DNA of 14,953 nt from Gammaproteobacteria bacterium (GCA_027451085.1 DAIDKA010000143.1:1-14953), one strand, 5' to 3'. Counted from the stretch's first letter, positions 7,037 through 14,091 are shown. The notes: generated from the letters alone by a model not told the origin. A program made the numbers and translations.

Positions 7037-8641
7037 CTACGGCCCCGCCGGCGGGATGACAGCCGGCAGCAGGAACTGCTGTACAGCCACCAGCGCCGCC
7101 AATATTAACGTCAGCGCCAGGCTGTGAATGAAGGTACGGGCGAATATACCCCCCTCCTGTCCCTGCAATCCCGTGACCGATGCGCCGGTGGCGATGTTCT
7201 GCGGGGAGACCATCTTGCCCATGACGCCACCGGAGGAATTGGTGGCGGCAAACAGCACCGGGCTGAGGTGCAACTGCTGCGCGGCCACGGCCTGCAGGTT
7301 GCCGAACAAGGCATTGCCGGAGGTATCGCTGCCGGACAATGCGACCGCGACCCAGCCCAGGAACGGTGAGAACAGCACGAAGAGCGCGCCTGTGGAGGCC
7401 GCGCCAAGACCCAGGGTATAGGCCAGTCCCGAGTAATTCATCAGGTAGGCCAGCGCGATGATCAGCATGACCGTCACCACTGCAAGCCACAGCTGCCGTA
7501 TCGTGAGCGCCAGACCGGCGCACAGCTGCCGCGGCGACATCCGCAGCAGCAGTGCGGTGATCACACTGGCCACCAGCATTGCCGTCCCCGCAGCCAGCGG
7601 CTGGAAGGACCACACCGCCGCATAAGGCCTGCCGTGATAAAGCGTGATGGCAATGGCATTGTGCAGATGCGGCCACGGAATGCTGCGCTGGCCGATCGCC
7701 GCCAGATTCAGCCAGGTCCAGGGTACGACCACGAGGACGGCCACGACCCAGGGCAGCCAGCCCTGCCAGGCCGGGATCGCTGGATGATCCGAACGCGACA
7801 GCCGCAGCGCGAACTCAGGTTCCGCAGCCAGGCGCCAGAACCGCAGGAACGTGAGCGTGAACAGCAGCGACACCAGCGAAGACAGCACGTCCACCAGGGT
7901 ATACACCCCGAAGTTGGCGGCGAACAGCTGCACCGCTGCAAAACTTCCGCCGGCGACCAGCAGCACCGGCCACAGGCGGCGCACCGAGCGCCACCCCCCG
8001 TACAGCGCGATGACATACGCCGGCAGGATCAGCGCGATCACGGGCAGCTGCCGTCCGATCATCGCCGCCAACGCCGTTGCAGGCAGGCCCGTCACCGCAG
8101 CCAGTACCGTCACCGGCGTGCCCAGCGCACCAAAGGCCACCGGTGCGGTATTGAAGATCAACACGAACACCAGCGCCTGCACGGGCTCGAAACCCACCAG
8201 GATCAGGAGCGAACTGGTGATGGCGACAGGACAGCCGAATCCAGTGATGCCTTCGAGCAGCGCACCGAAGCAGAAGCCCACCACCACAAGCACCACGCGA
8301 CGGTCATCGGGCAGGTTGTTGATCAGCCAGGCGCGAAAGGCCTCGAAGCGCCCCGAACGAACGGCCAGGTTGTAGAGCAGCAGGCCGTTGAGCACCAGCC
8401 ACATGACCGGCCACAGCGCGAAGGTGGCGCCGTTCAGAATCGACTGGGCCGCGAGCCCCGCGGGCATCCGCCAGGGACCCACCGCAATGAAGAACCCCAC
8501 CACGAGGCCCGCGAGGCTGGCCTTCCAGGCAGCCAGCCGCAGCGCCCCCAGCATCACGATCACCACGAGCACCGGCAAAGCGGCGACCAGCACTGACAAC
8601 GTGAGGCTATGATCTACAGGCGTCAGCAGCTGATGGAACAC
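7037..8641 (-). CDS. lctP: L-lactate permease family (LctP/LldP) transporter
   Basis: 534 residues, close to the ~550 of LldP, with about a dozen hydrophobic helices along the whole length. The family-typical segment LLEGITGFGCPVAITSSLL is near residue 130, followed by FNTAPVAFGALGTPVTVL. In the C-terminal half, SGSDTSGNALFGNLQ and TNSSGGVMGKMVSPQNIA match the conserved LctP end motifs. Members import L-lactate, D-lactate or glycolate with protons across the inner membrane. The start is a GTG at 8641; an in-frame TAG 9 bases upstream excludes a longer protein, and GGGGAG lies somewhat far upstream (12 bases). It is the first gene of a probable operon with the zinc dehydrogenase. None of the usual partners (lldD, lldEFG) is present, so a substrate other than lactate is possible. 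The symbol is used at family level. Confidence 0.9.
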   Translation of the reverse strand: MFHQLLTPVDHSLTLSVLVAALPVLVVIVMLGALRLAAWKASLAGLVVGFFIAVGPWRMPAGLAAQSILNGATFALWPVMWLVLNGLLLYNLAVRSGRFEAFRAWLINNLPDDRRVVLVVVGFCFGALLEGITGFGCPVAITSSLLILVGFEPVQALVFVLIFNTAPVAFGALGTPVTVLAAVTGLPATALAAMIGRQLPVIALILPAYVIALYGGWRSVRRLWPVLLVAGGSFAAVQLFAANFGVYTLVDVLSSLVSLLFTLTFLRFWRLAAEPEFALRLSRSDHPAIPAWQGWLPWVVAVLVVVPWTWLNLAAIGQRSIPWPHLHNAIAITLYHGRPYAAVWSFQPLAAGTAMLVASVITALLLRMSPRQLCAGLALTIRQLWLAVVTVMLIIALAYLMNYSGLAYTLGLGAASTGALFVLFSPFLGWVAVALSGSDTSGNALFGNLQAVAAQQLHLSPVLFAATNSSGGVMGKMVSPQNIATGASVTGLQGQEGGIFARTFIHSLALTLILAALVAVQQFLLPAVIPPAGP

Positions 8642-8710
8642 GGGCGGCTACAGCTCCCCGGGCTTGCTCACGGCAGGCACTGGCTCTCATGCCCGCGAGG
8701 GTAGCAAAAG

Positions 8711-8732
8711 CCTGGCTGAAGCGATCGCCAGG
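8711..8732 (-). terminator. Intrinsic terminator after the CBS-domain gene
   Basis: On the minus strand, CCTGGC, a 10-base loop and GCCAGG are followed directly by CTTTTGC. It lies 13 bases past the CBS gene stop and before the permease start, and separates the two transcripts. The stem is short (6 bp), but its position and the T run are right. Confidence 0.5.
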
Positions 8733-8745
8733 GACCCGCCAGGGT

Positions 8746-9342
8746 TCAGTCGAGCTTGGTGCCCAGCTGGCGCTCGACACGCGTGCGGGAGATCAGGCCG
8801 TAGATGACCGCATCGCTGCCACCGTGCTCAACGATCAGAATATGCGTGGCATCCGGGGTGTTACGGAAGAACTCCACGACCTGGTGCACCTTCGCCTCAC
8901 GCACTGTGCGCAGTTCCAGGGTCGGCACGGCGTCCCACGGCGTCATGACGTGACGTACCTCGATCTCGGCATGGCTCTTGAAGCCCCGGTGCTGCAGCGC
9001 CTGCATCGGGCGCTCCCCCTGGATGTCGTAGGAGGTGATCAGGCCGGAGAGCTGCTCGCCCTTGAGCACCAGCATGGAGCGCACGTTCGCCCGCTTCATC
9101 TCGTGCAGGGCGTTGTCGATCGGACAATCCTCCGCCACCGTCACCGGATGCTCCAGGTTGAAATCCGTGACCACCCTCATCGCGGAATCAGCAAGCTCGA
9201 CGCGGGACTCCGCCATGGACACCGAAGCCAGACGCGCGGTCGGCGGATGCTTGATTGGGTTCAGGGCTGCTCCTCGCAAATGAGCAGCGGAATCCCCCGG
9301 GGAGGAAACGCGGGCTGCAGAGGTGTTAGAAGATATCGACAT
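8746..9342 (-). CDS. Two-CBS-domain protein
   Basis: 198 residues from the ATG at 9342, chosen because GGAG lies 8 bases upstream. The longer frame to 9393 has no ribosome-binding site. The first ~50 residues are Ser/Ala-rich and probably disordered. CBS motif 1 covers about 55-115 (HPVTVAEDCPIDNALHEMKR, VRSMLVLKGEQLSGLITSYD). CBS motif 2 covers about 130-195 (VRHVMTPWDAVPTLELRTV, THILIVEH, VIYGLISRTRVERQLG). Such tandem CBS (Bateman) modules bind adenine nucleotides and sense energy or ionic state. No effector domain is attached, so it would act on a partner protein that cannot be named. It ends at a terminator and looks monocistronic. Confidence 0.82.
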   Translation of the reverse strand: MSISSNTSAARVSSPGDSAAHLRGAALNPIKHPPTARLASVSMAESRVELADSAMRVVTDFNLEHPVTVAEDCPIDNALHEMKRANVRSMLVLKGEQLSGLITSYDIQGERPMQALQHRGFKSHAEIEVRHVMTPWDAVPTLELRTVREAKVHQVVEFFRNTPDATHILIVEHGGSDAVIYGLISRTRVERQLGTKLD

Positions 9343-9435
9343 TTGGGGGTCTCCAACCAGGAATCTTCTGCATGCACAGCCTAGCGCGGACATAAACGCA
9401 CAAACATGAAATCTTGTCCACGTACGCCAGGTTTG

Positions 9436-9454
9436 CTATCGAAGTTAAAGATAG
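9436..9454. promoter_or_regulatory. Inverted repeat upstream of the CBS gene
   Basis: CTATC and GATAG flank a 9-base A/T-rich spacer, in a 230-base divergent intergenic region (9394-9622) that is more AT-rich than its surroundings. It could be an operator for the CBS gene (about 95 bases upstream of its start) or a chance repeat. Apart from this and the promoter at 9570-9599 I see nothing in the gap. Confidence 0.25.
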
Positions 9455-9569
9455 GACTTATCAACAGATGGTATCGGTGATTTGTGTAACAGTCCGTTTC
9501 GGGACGTGGATCACCAAAATTCTCCACCGACCGTGAAGCAGCGCTTCTCACGCAGTATCAATGCCGCTG

Positions 9570-9599
9570 AAGACAAATCTGATGCCTTGATTTTACAAT
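9570..9599 (+). promoter_or_regulatory. Candidate sigma-70 promoter for the DUF3237 gene
   Basis: AAGACA (9570-9575, 4 of 6 consensus bases), an 18-base spacer and TACAAT (9594-9599, 5 of 6). It would start transcription near 9606, leaving a short leader with GGAGG at 9614-9618 before the GTG at 9623. Confidence 0.4.
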
Positions 9600-9622
9600 G
9601 AGTTACATGAGACGGAGGCGCC

Positions 9623-10090
9623 GTGACCACACCTGACATGAAACCGGAACTGCAGCTCCTGTGCGAGGTTCGCGCAACGCTCGAACCGACCATCGTGATC
9701 GGCGATACCGCGCGGGGTTCGCGACGGATGGTCAGTATCACGGGCGGCAGCTTTCACGGTCCACTGCTGCGCGGTCGTGTCCTGAATGGCGCGGACTGGC
9801 AGTTCTGGCGCGGCGATGGCATCACTGAACTCGAAGCCCGCTACCTGCTGCAGACCGACGACGGCACGCACATCGAGGTCCATAACCGCGGCATCCGTCA
9901 TGGCTCCGCCGAAGCCATGCAACGGCTCACCGCAGGACTGCCGGCAGACCCGGCACAGGTCTACTTCAGGGCGACTCCAGTCCTGACCGCCCCCGGCGGT
10001 CAGTATGAATGGCTCAATCGCAGTCTTTACCTGTGCACCGGAACACGCCTGCCGGACGCCGTGCTGCTGTGGTTCTACCAGGTGCTTTAA
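9623..10090 (+). CDS. DUF3237 (UPF0311) family protein
   Basis: 155 residues from a GTG preceded by GGAGG with a 4-base spacer. The family pattern is clear: LCEVRATLEPTIVIGDTARG, then GGSFHGPLLRGRVLNGADWQ, a stretch with LEARYLLQTDDGTHIEVHNRG, and YFRATPVLTAP...YEWLNRSLYLCTG. DUF3237 proteins are small beta-barrel-like proteins with no established reaction. They are often found near aromatic or xenobiotic metabolism genes, but nothing here confirms that role. No signal peptide, so probably cytoplasmic. Its TAA overlaps the TAA of the opposing 575-residue gene through a shared TTAA at 10087-10090. Confidence 0.87.
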   Translation: MTTPDMKPELQLLCEVRATLEPTIVIGDTARGSRRMVSITGGSFHGPLLRGRVLNGADWQFWRGDGITELEARYLLQTDDGTHIEVHNRGIRHGSAEAMQRLTAGLPADPAQVYFRATPVLTAPGGQYEWLNRSLYLCTGTRLPDAVLLWFYQVL

Positions 10091-11814
10091 ACAGGAAACA
10101 TCAGAACCAGTGCAGCCGCAGCTTCCCGGGGCAGGCCGCCGATCCTTACGTCGCGCCCCCTGCCCAGGACGTCGGTCAGGACATCTTTGCCGACGGCCAC
10201 CCAGCCAGCGCAAGTCCGGTAGCTGACCAGGAACGTCCCTTCCTGGCGATCGCGCAGCAGACCGGCCTGATCGCCGGGCTGTATTCCATGCTCGGCAGCG
10301 TACTGCGTGTCTGACGACTGGATGTATTGGGGCGGCAGTTCCGGAACCCCGGCCAGCTGCACATCAGCCTCGGGATCGGTGCCGGCCACAATGAACAGGC
10401 GTCCTGTGAGCCCTTTCAGACCGACAGCATCTGTTGCCGCGCGATGGCGCAACTCGCGCTCCACCCGGTCGAACAGATATTCAGCAAACCGCTGCGGATA
10501 ATCGTACAGCTTCTGGATTTCCGGCTTGATGTGCGGCAGCTTGCGCCAGCCATCGACCCAGGCGAGCTTGTCGGCGCCCCCGTCGGCAAAGACGTCCTCG
10601 ACGCCGAATGGCGTTGCCACCCCGGCCTTGAGGGCCTGCGCGGCCATGTGCTCGGTCAGGTTGGTCGAAAAGCCGTAAATGACGCCATACGGTGAATAGG
10701 AGTCCTGCACCGGTCTGAAGCATGGACAGTCCTGGGACAGCGGCAAGGCCAGGCGGCCGATCCAGGCGTCATACCCTTTCAGCAGCTGAACGTGCCGCCG
10801 CCCCATGGGTGTATAGACAGCACTGCCATTGGATTGCGCGATGAACAGGGGCTCGATCATGCTGTACGCGCCCAGCAGGTCGATGCGATTCACGAACAGT
10901 TCGGGATCAGCAGAAATCCCCTGGCAGATGGCACTGGCCAGTTCGAGCCTGCTGCGCCGGTCATCCTCCTGCACGGCCCGTTGATAGGCCTCGAACAACG
11001 GTACCAGCCATTGGACACTCATGGCGAAGTCAAGGGCATTGGATCTGCGGGTGACCAGGGTCACGTTGCTCTCGGCCAGCGACATGCCCTTCATGACGTA
11101 GTGTCGCAGCTGGGAACGCAGGTGCCCGCCGGCCATCTGCACGCTCGCCTTGGCGATCTCGATCCGGTCCTCCTCCGGCAGGCTCTCCGCCATGCGGTCC
11201 GCAACTTCAAAGTACGGCGCCAATTCATCCGTCGTCGGGCTTTGCGCCAGCGGTATCAACCAGCGCGCGTCCCGCACCAGCCTGGGTTGATCGGCAGGAC
11301 TGGTGCGCAGGAGCGAATCCAGCACTTGCTGGACCTGCCTGAGCCGGCCGCCGGCGCCACCGGCATCTCCATCCCACACCCGCATGACCAGGTGTTCCAG
11401 GCTGCGGATCAGGTACAGGTTGAACAGAGTCTGCGCATAGCGCGCCCGGCCGCTGCGCCCGGGCCAACGGGTCTGCTGCCACTGCTGGAAAGCGCGCCGC
11501 ATCATCTCCCCGGGATCGACCAGGTCGTTGTGCAGCCCTGGCATGTCCCGGGGCTTGAAGCCACTGTCCCAGTGCGCCCGCTGGAGCTGTCCTCTAAGAC
11601 AGACCTGACCCGGTGTCAGCGTGGGAAGACCAAAGAAGCAGTCCTCGACCTGCCGCGACAGTAACGTGCGATCTGCAAAATACTCGACCGGCTGACGCTG
11701 GGCGTTCAGCAGATCTTCGATGCCTGCGACGACCCGGTCGCGGGATGCCAGGAACAGCCGGAGTAATTCCACGTGCGCCCGGAACGGCGCCTGACCGAGG
11801 CTTTCTTTTGTCAC
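10087..11814 (-). CDS. Uncharacterised 575-residue protein
   Basis: I do not recognise this protein. It is long, without a signal peptide or membrane segments, and has normal codon use, so it is a real cytoplasmic product. Residues 1-300 look mainly helical, with repeated L/A/R-rich stretches (LFNLYLIRSLEHLVMRVWDG; IAKASVQMAGGHLRSQLRHY). A distinctive core follows at 340-450: GYDAWIGRLALPLSQ, a DCPCF pair of cysteines (362-366), SPYGVIYGFSTNLTEHM (374-390), then DKLAWVDGWRKLPHI and YPQRFAEYLFDRVE. The last ~100 residues (RLFIVAGTDPEADVQ onward) look beta-rich, like a separate small domain. The start is a GTG at 11814, only 8 bases after the stop of the broken GST gene, with a weak GAGAG ahead. 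No catalytic motif that I can name is present; DCPCF could bind metal or form a disulfide. Confidence 0.75.
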   Translation of the reverse strand: MTKESLGQAPFRAHVELLRLFLASRDRVVAGIEDLLNAQRQPVEYFADRTLLSRQVEDCFFGLPTLTPGQVCLRGQLQRAHWDSGFKPRDMPGLHNDLVDPGEMMRRAFQQWQQTRWPGRSGRARYAQTLFNLYLIRSLEHLVMRVWDGDAGGAGGRLRQVQQVLDSLLRTSPADQPRLVRDARWLIPLAQSPTTDELAPYFEVADRMAESLPEEDRIEIAKASVQMAGGHLRSQLRHYVMKGMSLAESNVTLVTRRSNALDFAMSVQWLVPLFEAYQRAVQEDDRRSRLELASAICQGISADPELFVNRIDLLGAYSMIEPLFIAQSNGSAVYTPMGRRHVQLLKGYDAWIGRLALPLSQDCPCFRPVQDSYSPYGVIYGFSTNLTEHMAAQALKAGVATPFGVEDVFADGGADKLAWVDGWRKLPHIKPEIQKLYDYPQRFAEYLFDRVERELRHRAATDAVGLKGLTGRLFIVAGTDPEADVQLAGVPELPPQYIQSSDTQYAAEHGIQPGDQAGLLRDRQEGTFLVSYRTCAGWVAVGKDVLTDVLGRGRDVRIGGLPREAAAALVLMFPV

Positions 11815-11822
11815 CGGAACTC

Positions 11823-12146
11823 TCAGAATATGACCCCGACCAACAGCAATTCCGCAGCATAGAGAGAGTCCCGTGCCAGCACCAGCGCGCGCACCGCGGC
11901 CTGGCGGTTGATTTGGGCGTCCCGATAATCCTCGAACTCCGGGCGCTTTTCGATCGCGCCGGTCATCATGCCCCAGTTGAGGTGCGCAGCCAGGAACAGA
12001 TCGGCCGTGCTGAAGCGGTCACCCGCCACATGGACTCTGCCGCACAGCAGACTCGACAGCGTATCCAGGACCCGCTCATACGAGCCATGGCGGATAGCCG
12101 GCACCTTGCCCATGGGGTTGATCGCTATATGGGCCGGTGATTTCAT
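11823..12146 (-). pseudogene. Glutathione S-transferase remnant with internal deletion
   Basis: The 107-codon frame opens with KSPAHIAINPMGKVPAIRHG, the middle of a GST thioredoxin-like domain including the cis-proline V-P. At residue 21 (about 12084-12086) it jumps straight into the C-terminal helical domain (SYERVLDTLSSLL, then HVAGDRFSTADLFLA with the STAD capping box, and IEKRPEFEDY). Known GSTs have about 60-70 residues between these parts, plus about 35 residues at the N-terminus with the catalytic Ser/Tyr/Cys; all are missing. It therefore cannot bind glutathione normally. Its ATG overlaps the TGA of the WYL remnant (ATGA). The last ~20 residues (LARDSLYAAELLLVGVIF) do not look like a GST end. 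It is 8 bases from the next gene. Confidence 0.75.
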
Positions 12147-12394
12147 GCTGGAGTCGCTTCATCCGGCAATGTTTTACGCCACTCCCGCATCAAGGCGCCG
12201 CCGGGGCGCGGCGGCCGCTCGGCAAGCAGGTCCGCGGGCAACACGGCCCCCACCTTGGCCATCACGTTAGAAAGCCGGGCCTGAGCACATAGCCCACGCC
12301 AGGCTCTCCTTCCATGGAGGCCCCGAGCGCCTGCAGGGCGGCGATGGCGACGCAGCATCTGCAGCAGGTCAAACAGGCGGTGCGTGCGGGACAT
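12143..12394 (-). pseudogene. YafY/WYL-type transcriptional regulator remnant
   Basis: The authentic start survives: GGAGG 6 bases before the ATG at 12394, then MSRTHRLFDLLQMLRRHRRP, the typical N-terminus of YafY-like HTH-WYL regulators. The helix-turn-helix should follow, but the sequence jumps. In another frame (12345 to 12265) it encodes IAALQALGAS, then MEGEPGVGYVLRPGFLT, the end of the same N-terminal domain. It then returns to the first frame with MAKVGAVLPADL (middle) and RPGGALMREWRKTLPDE (the family's C-terminal tail). About 230 residues are reduced to about 83. The first junction carries a 13-base string, CATCGCCGCCCTG, readable both as HRRP and as the (D)IAAL expected downstream, which fits deletion between direct repeats. 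Such regulators often lie beside a GST gene, as here. Confidence 0.75.
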
Positions 12395-12446
12395 CGCGAA
12401 CCTCCAGGCAAATGCGACTCGCGTGGGGTCTGCAATCAACCCCAGG

Positions 12447-13283
12447 TCAGCCCTTGACGTTGCGGCCTCTTGGCCTGACTGGCGTCCTGGCTGTCTGCAA
12501 CAGCCCCCTCACTGTCTGAATCGAGTAGCCGGTTTCCGCGGCAAGATCGCGCACGCTCCGCCCTTCTTCATGGTGCACTCGCAACTGCCGTCCCATTGCC
12601 TCCGCCCTTTCCGGACCTATGTGCTCGTGCGACCGGAGGTCGGGCAGAATCCTGCCGCCCTGATAACCCTTGTGCACAACCCCTCTGGGTGTGGCTTCCT
12701 CCGCAGATTCATCGCCCCACACCGTCCAACCCGGGCGCGGATAACGCGCAAACATTTCAAGGTATGCCCCCGGGGAGCAGGATTCAATCAGGTCATACTG
12801 TTCATCAGGCTTGCGGGAATGCTCGCGTTTGCGGGTCTCTATCATGTTGACCTGGGACCTGGCGGGAGCCAGGGTGCGTGCATTTTTTCCACGCACGCCG
12901 AACAACAGCAGCTCTGTGACATTACGGAAGTAGAAGCCCACGCCTCTGCCGTCCGGCCCCCCATCCTTCCGACGCTTCGCCCATACTATGTTCGAAACGT
13001 ATCTGAATCCCCACGCCTCCATGACCCGCAAGCCATCCGGAAGCAGTGCATTGGGCACCCACAAGTACAAATGCGCTTTCTGCGCAAGCACCGTCTGCAC
13101 GCCGAGGCTCATGATGGTTTCGAGCGACATCGTCGAGTAACGGTCCAGCCGCCGGTGCTCAGGAGCGACCTTGCCGGTGCGGTTCGTGAACCGCCAGGGT
13201 GGGTCTGCCAGGACTGTCGAGAACCCGCCCGCGATCCGCGGCAAAGCCGGCGGTTCATTCTCTGGTCGTAGTTTTGAGGGCAT
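12447..13283 (-). CDS. MT-A70 family adenine-N6 methyltransferase with C-terminal HTH
   Basis: 278 residues from the ATG at 13283; an ATG at 13292 adds three. Neither has a clear Shine-Dalgarno, and the longer frame to 13679 only runs inside the cytochrome gene. The catalytic motif DPPW is at 27-30 (STVLADPPWRF). Family blocks follow: TGKVAPEHRRL, HLYLWVPNALL, RKDGGPDGRGVGFYFRNVTE, LLLFGVRG, RKREHSRKPDEQYDLIE and the SAM-site end PGWTVWGDE (about 184-192). MT-A70 enzymes transfer methyl to adenine N6; bacterial members act on DNA or RNA and are frequent on phages and plasmids. Residues 238-263 (EEGRSVRDLAAETGYSIQTV) form a helix-turn-helix, followed by a basic tail (RPRGRNVKG). No restriction partner is present, so it is an orphan methylase. 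It ends 52 bases before the regulator remnant. Confidence 0.85.
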   Translation of the reverse strand: MPSKLRPENEPPALPRIAGGFSTVLADPPWRFTNRTGKVAPEHRRLDRYSTMSLETIMSLGVQTVLAQKAHLYLWVPNALLPDGLRVMEAWGFRYVSNIVWAKRRKDGGPDGRGVGFYFRNVTELLLFGVRGKNARTLAPARSQVNMIETRKREHSRKPDEQYDLIESCSPGAYLEMFARYPRPGWTVWGDESAEEATPRGVVHKGYQGGRILPDLRSHEHIGPERAEAMGRQLRVHHEEGRSVRDLAAETGYSIQTVRGLLQTARTPVRPRGRNVKG

Positions 13284-13354
13284 GCCCGCCATTCTAGCTT
13301 GTAGACGCGGCGACGCTCTTCGACTGCCTCTCCAGGCGACTTCAACGCCACGCA

Positions 13355-13374
13355 GGTTCCGGCAATCCGGAACC
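13355..13374 (-). terminator. Hairpin between cytochrome and methyltransferase genes
   Basis: A perfect 8-bp stem GGTTCCGG/CCGGAACC with a 4-base loop begins 26 bases past the cytochrome stop. No T tract follows on the minus strand, so it may be an imperfect terminator or an RNA-processing structure that separates the two genes. It is followed at 13375-13380 by a run of six G on the plus strand. Confidence 0.4.
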
Positions 13375-13399
13375 GGGGGGCAGCGGGAACTCCCGATAG

Positions 13400-13933
13400 C
13401 TAAGGGGGATTCTGTCCCGTGGCCGCGAACAGCGAGACACTGCTTGTGGCGCTCAGGGGGACTTTCCCAGGCCTGGCACCGTTCATCTGCAGGAAATAGG
13501 CGGTCAGCTGGACAGCGGTATCGTTGCCCGCGTTCTTTGGCGGGAATCCCTGGATCGCAGTGATGACGCGCGCCACGAACTCCCTGGTGGATTTGGCACC
13601 CCAGCGGGCCATGAAGCGCCGGCCCACGAGCGGCGGCACCTGCCCTCCGTTCTGATCGATCGTCTTGATCATGTTCCAAGGCAGGGAATTGACGTCGGGA
13701 AGTTCACCGGGGCCCCCGGTACGGCCCTGCATATTGAGCTGGTGGCATAGGCCGCAGCTGGATTCGTAGGCGACCTTGCCAGCGCGGGCCTGTGCGGCGG
13801 TAAACAATCGCGGTGCCGGATCCGACTTGCTCGGCTGATCCGCACCGCAAGTCAACGTTACGCCGCTCGCAAGTACCATCAGAATGATGAAGACTTCCCA
13901 GTGCTCGCCCAAGCTCAAGCTTGTCGTGGCCAT
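13400..13933 (-). CDS. Monohaem c-type cytochrome, exported
   Basis: 177 residues from the ATG at 13933, which has GGAGG 5 bases upstream; an in-frame TTG at 13945 is rejected for that reason. The N-terminus has a hydrophobic export segment (FIILMVLASGVTLTCG); the Cys there makes only a poor lipobox. One haem site is present, SCGLCHQ. The arrangement LFTAAQARAGKVAYESSC, VPPLVGRRFMARWGAKSTRE, AYFLQMNGARPG resembles small cytochromes that serve PQQ or other periplasmic dehydrogenases as electron carriers. In those, the distal haem ligand is usually the Met of an MPP-like motif. Here the matching place reads GFPP, so the ligand may be another Met or be absent. No dehydrogenase partner is next to it. 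Confidence 0.85.
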   Translation of the reverse strand: MATTSLSLGEHWEVFIILMVLASGVTLTCGADQPSKSDPAPRLFTAAQARAGKVAYESSCGLCHQLNMQGRTGGPGELPDVNSLPWNMIKTIDQNGGQVPPLVGRRFMARWGAKSTREFVARVITAIQGFPPKNAGNDTAVQLTAYFLQMNGARPGKVPLSATSSVSLFAATGQNPP

Positions 13934-13955
13934 ACGTGCCTCCAAGATTATTCAC

Positions 13956-13984
13956 ATTTGATATCTATGAGTAATCTGCGTCAA
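13956..13984 (-). promoter_or_regulatory. Candidate sigma-70 promoter for the cytochrome gene
   Basis: On the minus strand TTGACG (13984-13979, 5 of 6) and TCAAAT (13961-13956, 4 of 6) are separated by 17 bases. Transcription would begin near 13949, just ahead of GGAGG and the ATG at 13933. The stretch from 13985 to 14079 shows nothing else that I can name. Confidence 0.45.
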
Positions 13985-14091
13985 GCCATGGGATCCCTGG
14001 TCCGTCCAAATACCAAGCCTATTGAATGAGCCGTATCGACGCCCATCCTGGCGCGCGCATACGCTCCAACGATGGCATCGGAGAACTCACA

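Noticed and set aside
5879..8664. 16-base exact repeat TACAGCTCCCCGGGCT at 5879-5894 and 8649-8664
   Set aside because: One copy is inside the DUF1330 coding sequence, flanks differ at once on both sides, and its GC-rich make-up makes chance plausible.
9343..9393. Longer N-terminus for the CBS protein
   Set aside because: No ribosome-binding site precedes 9393, while GGAG is well placed before 9342.
12384..13271. Long plus-strand open frame of 295 codons opposite the methyltransferase
   Set aside because: The minus-strand frame has clear family motifs; the plus strand is a high-GC shadow with no recognisable protein. The same holds for 3877-4893 and 7634-8596.
13239..13351. GTG at 13351 opening MALKSPGEAVEERRRVYKLE in another frame, a possible lost N-terminus of the methyltransferase
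   Set aside because: It looks somewhat protein-like, but has no ribosome-binding site and would need a frameshift; the methyltransferase is complete without it.
13284..13679. N-terminal extension of the methyltransferase reading frame to 13679
   Set aside because: It lies inside the cytochrome c gene in another frame, has low-complexity Arg/Gly/Pro-rich translation, and the family begins shortly before DPPW.
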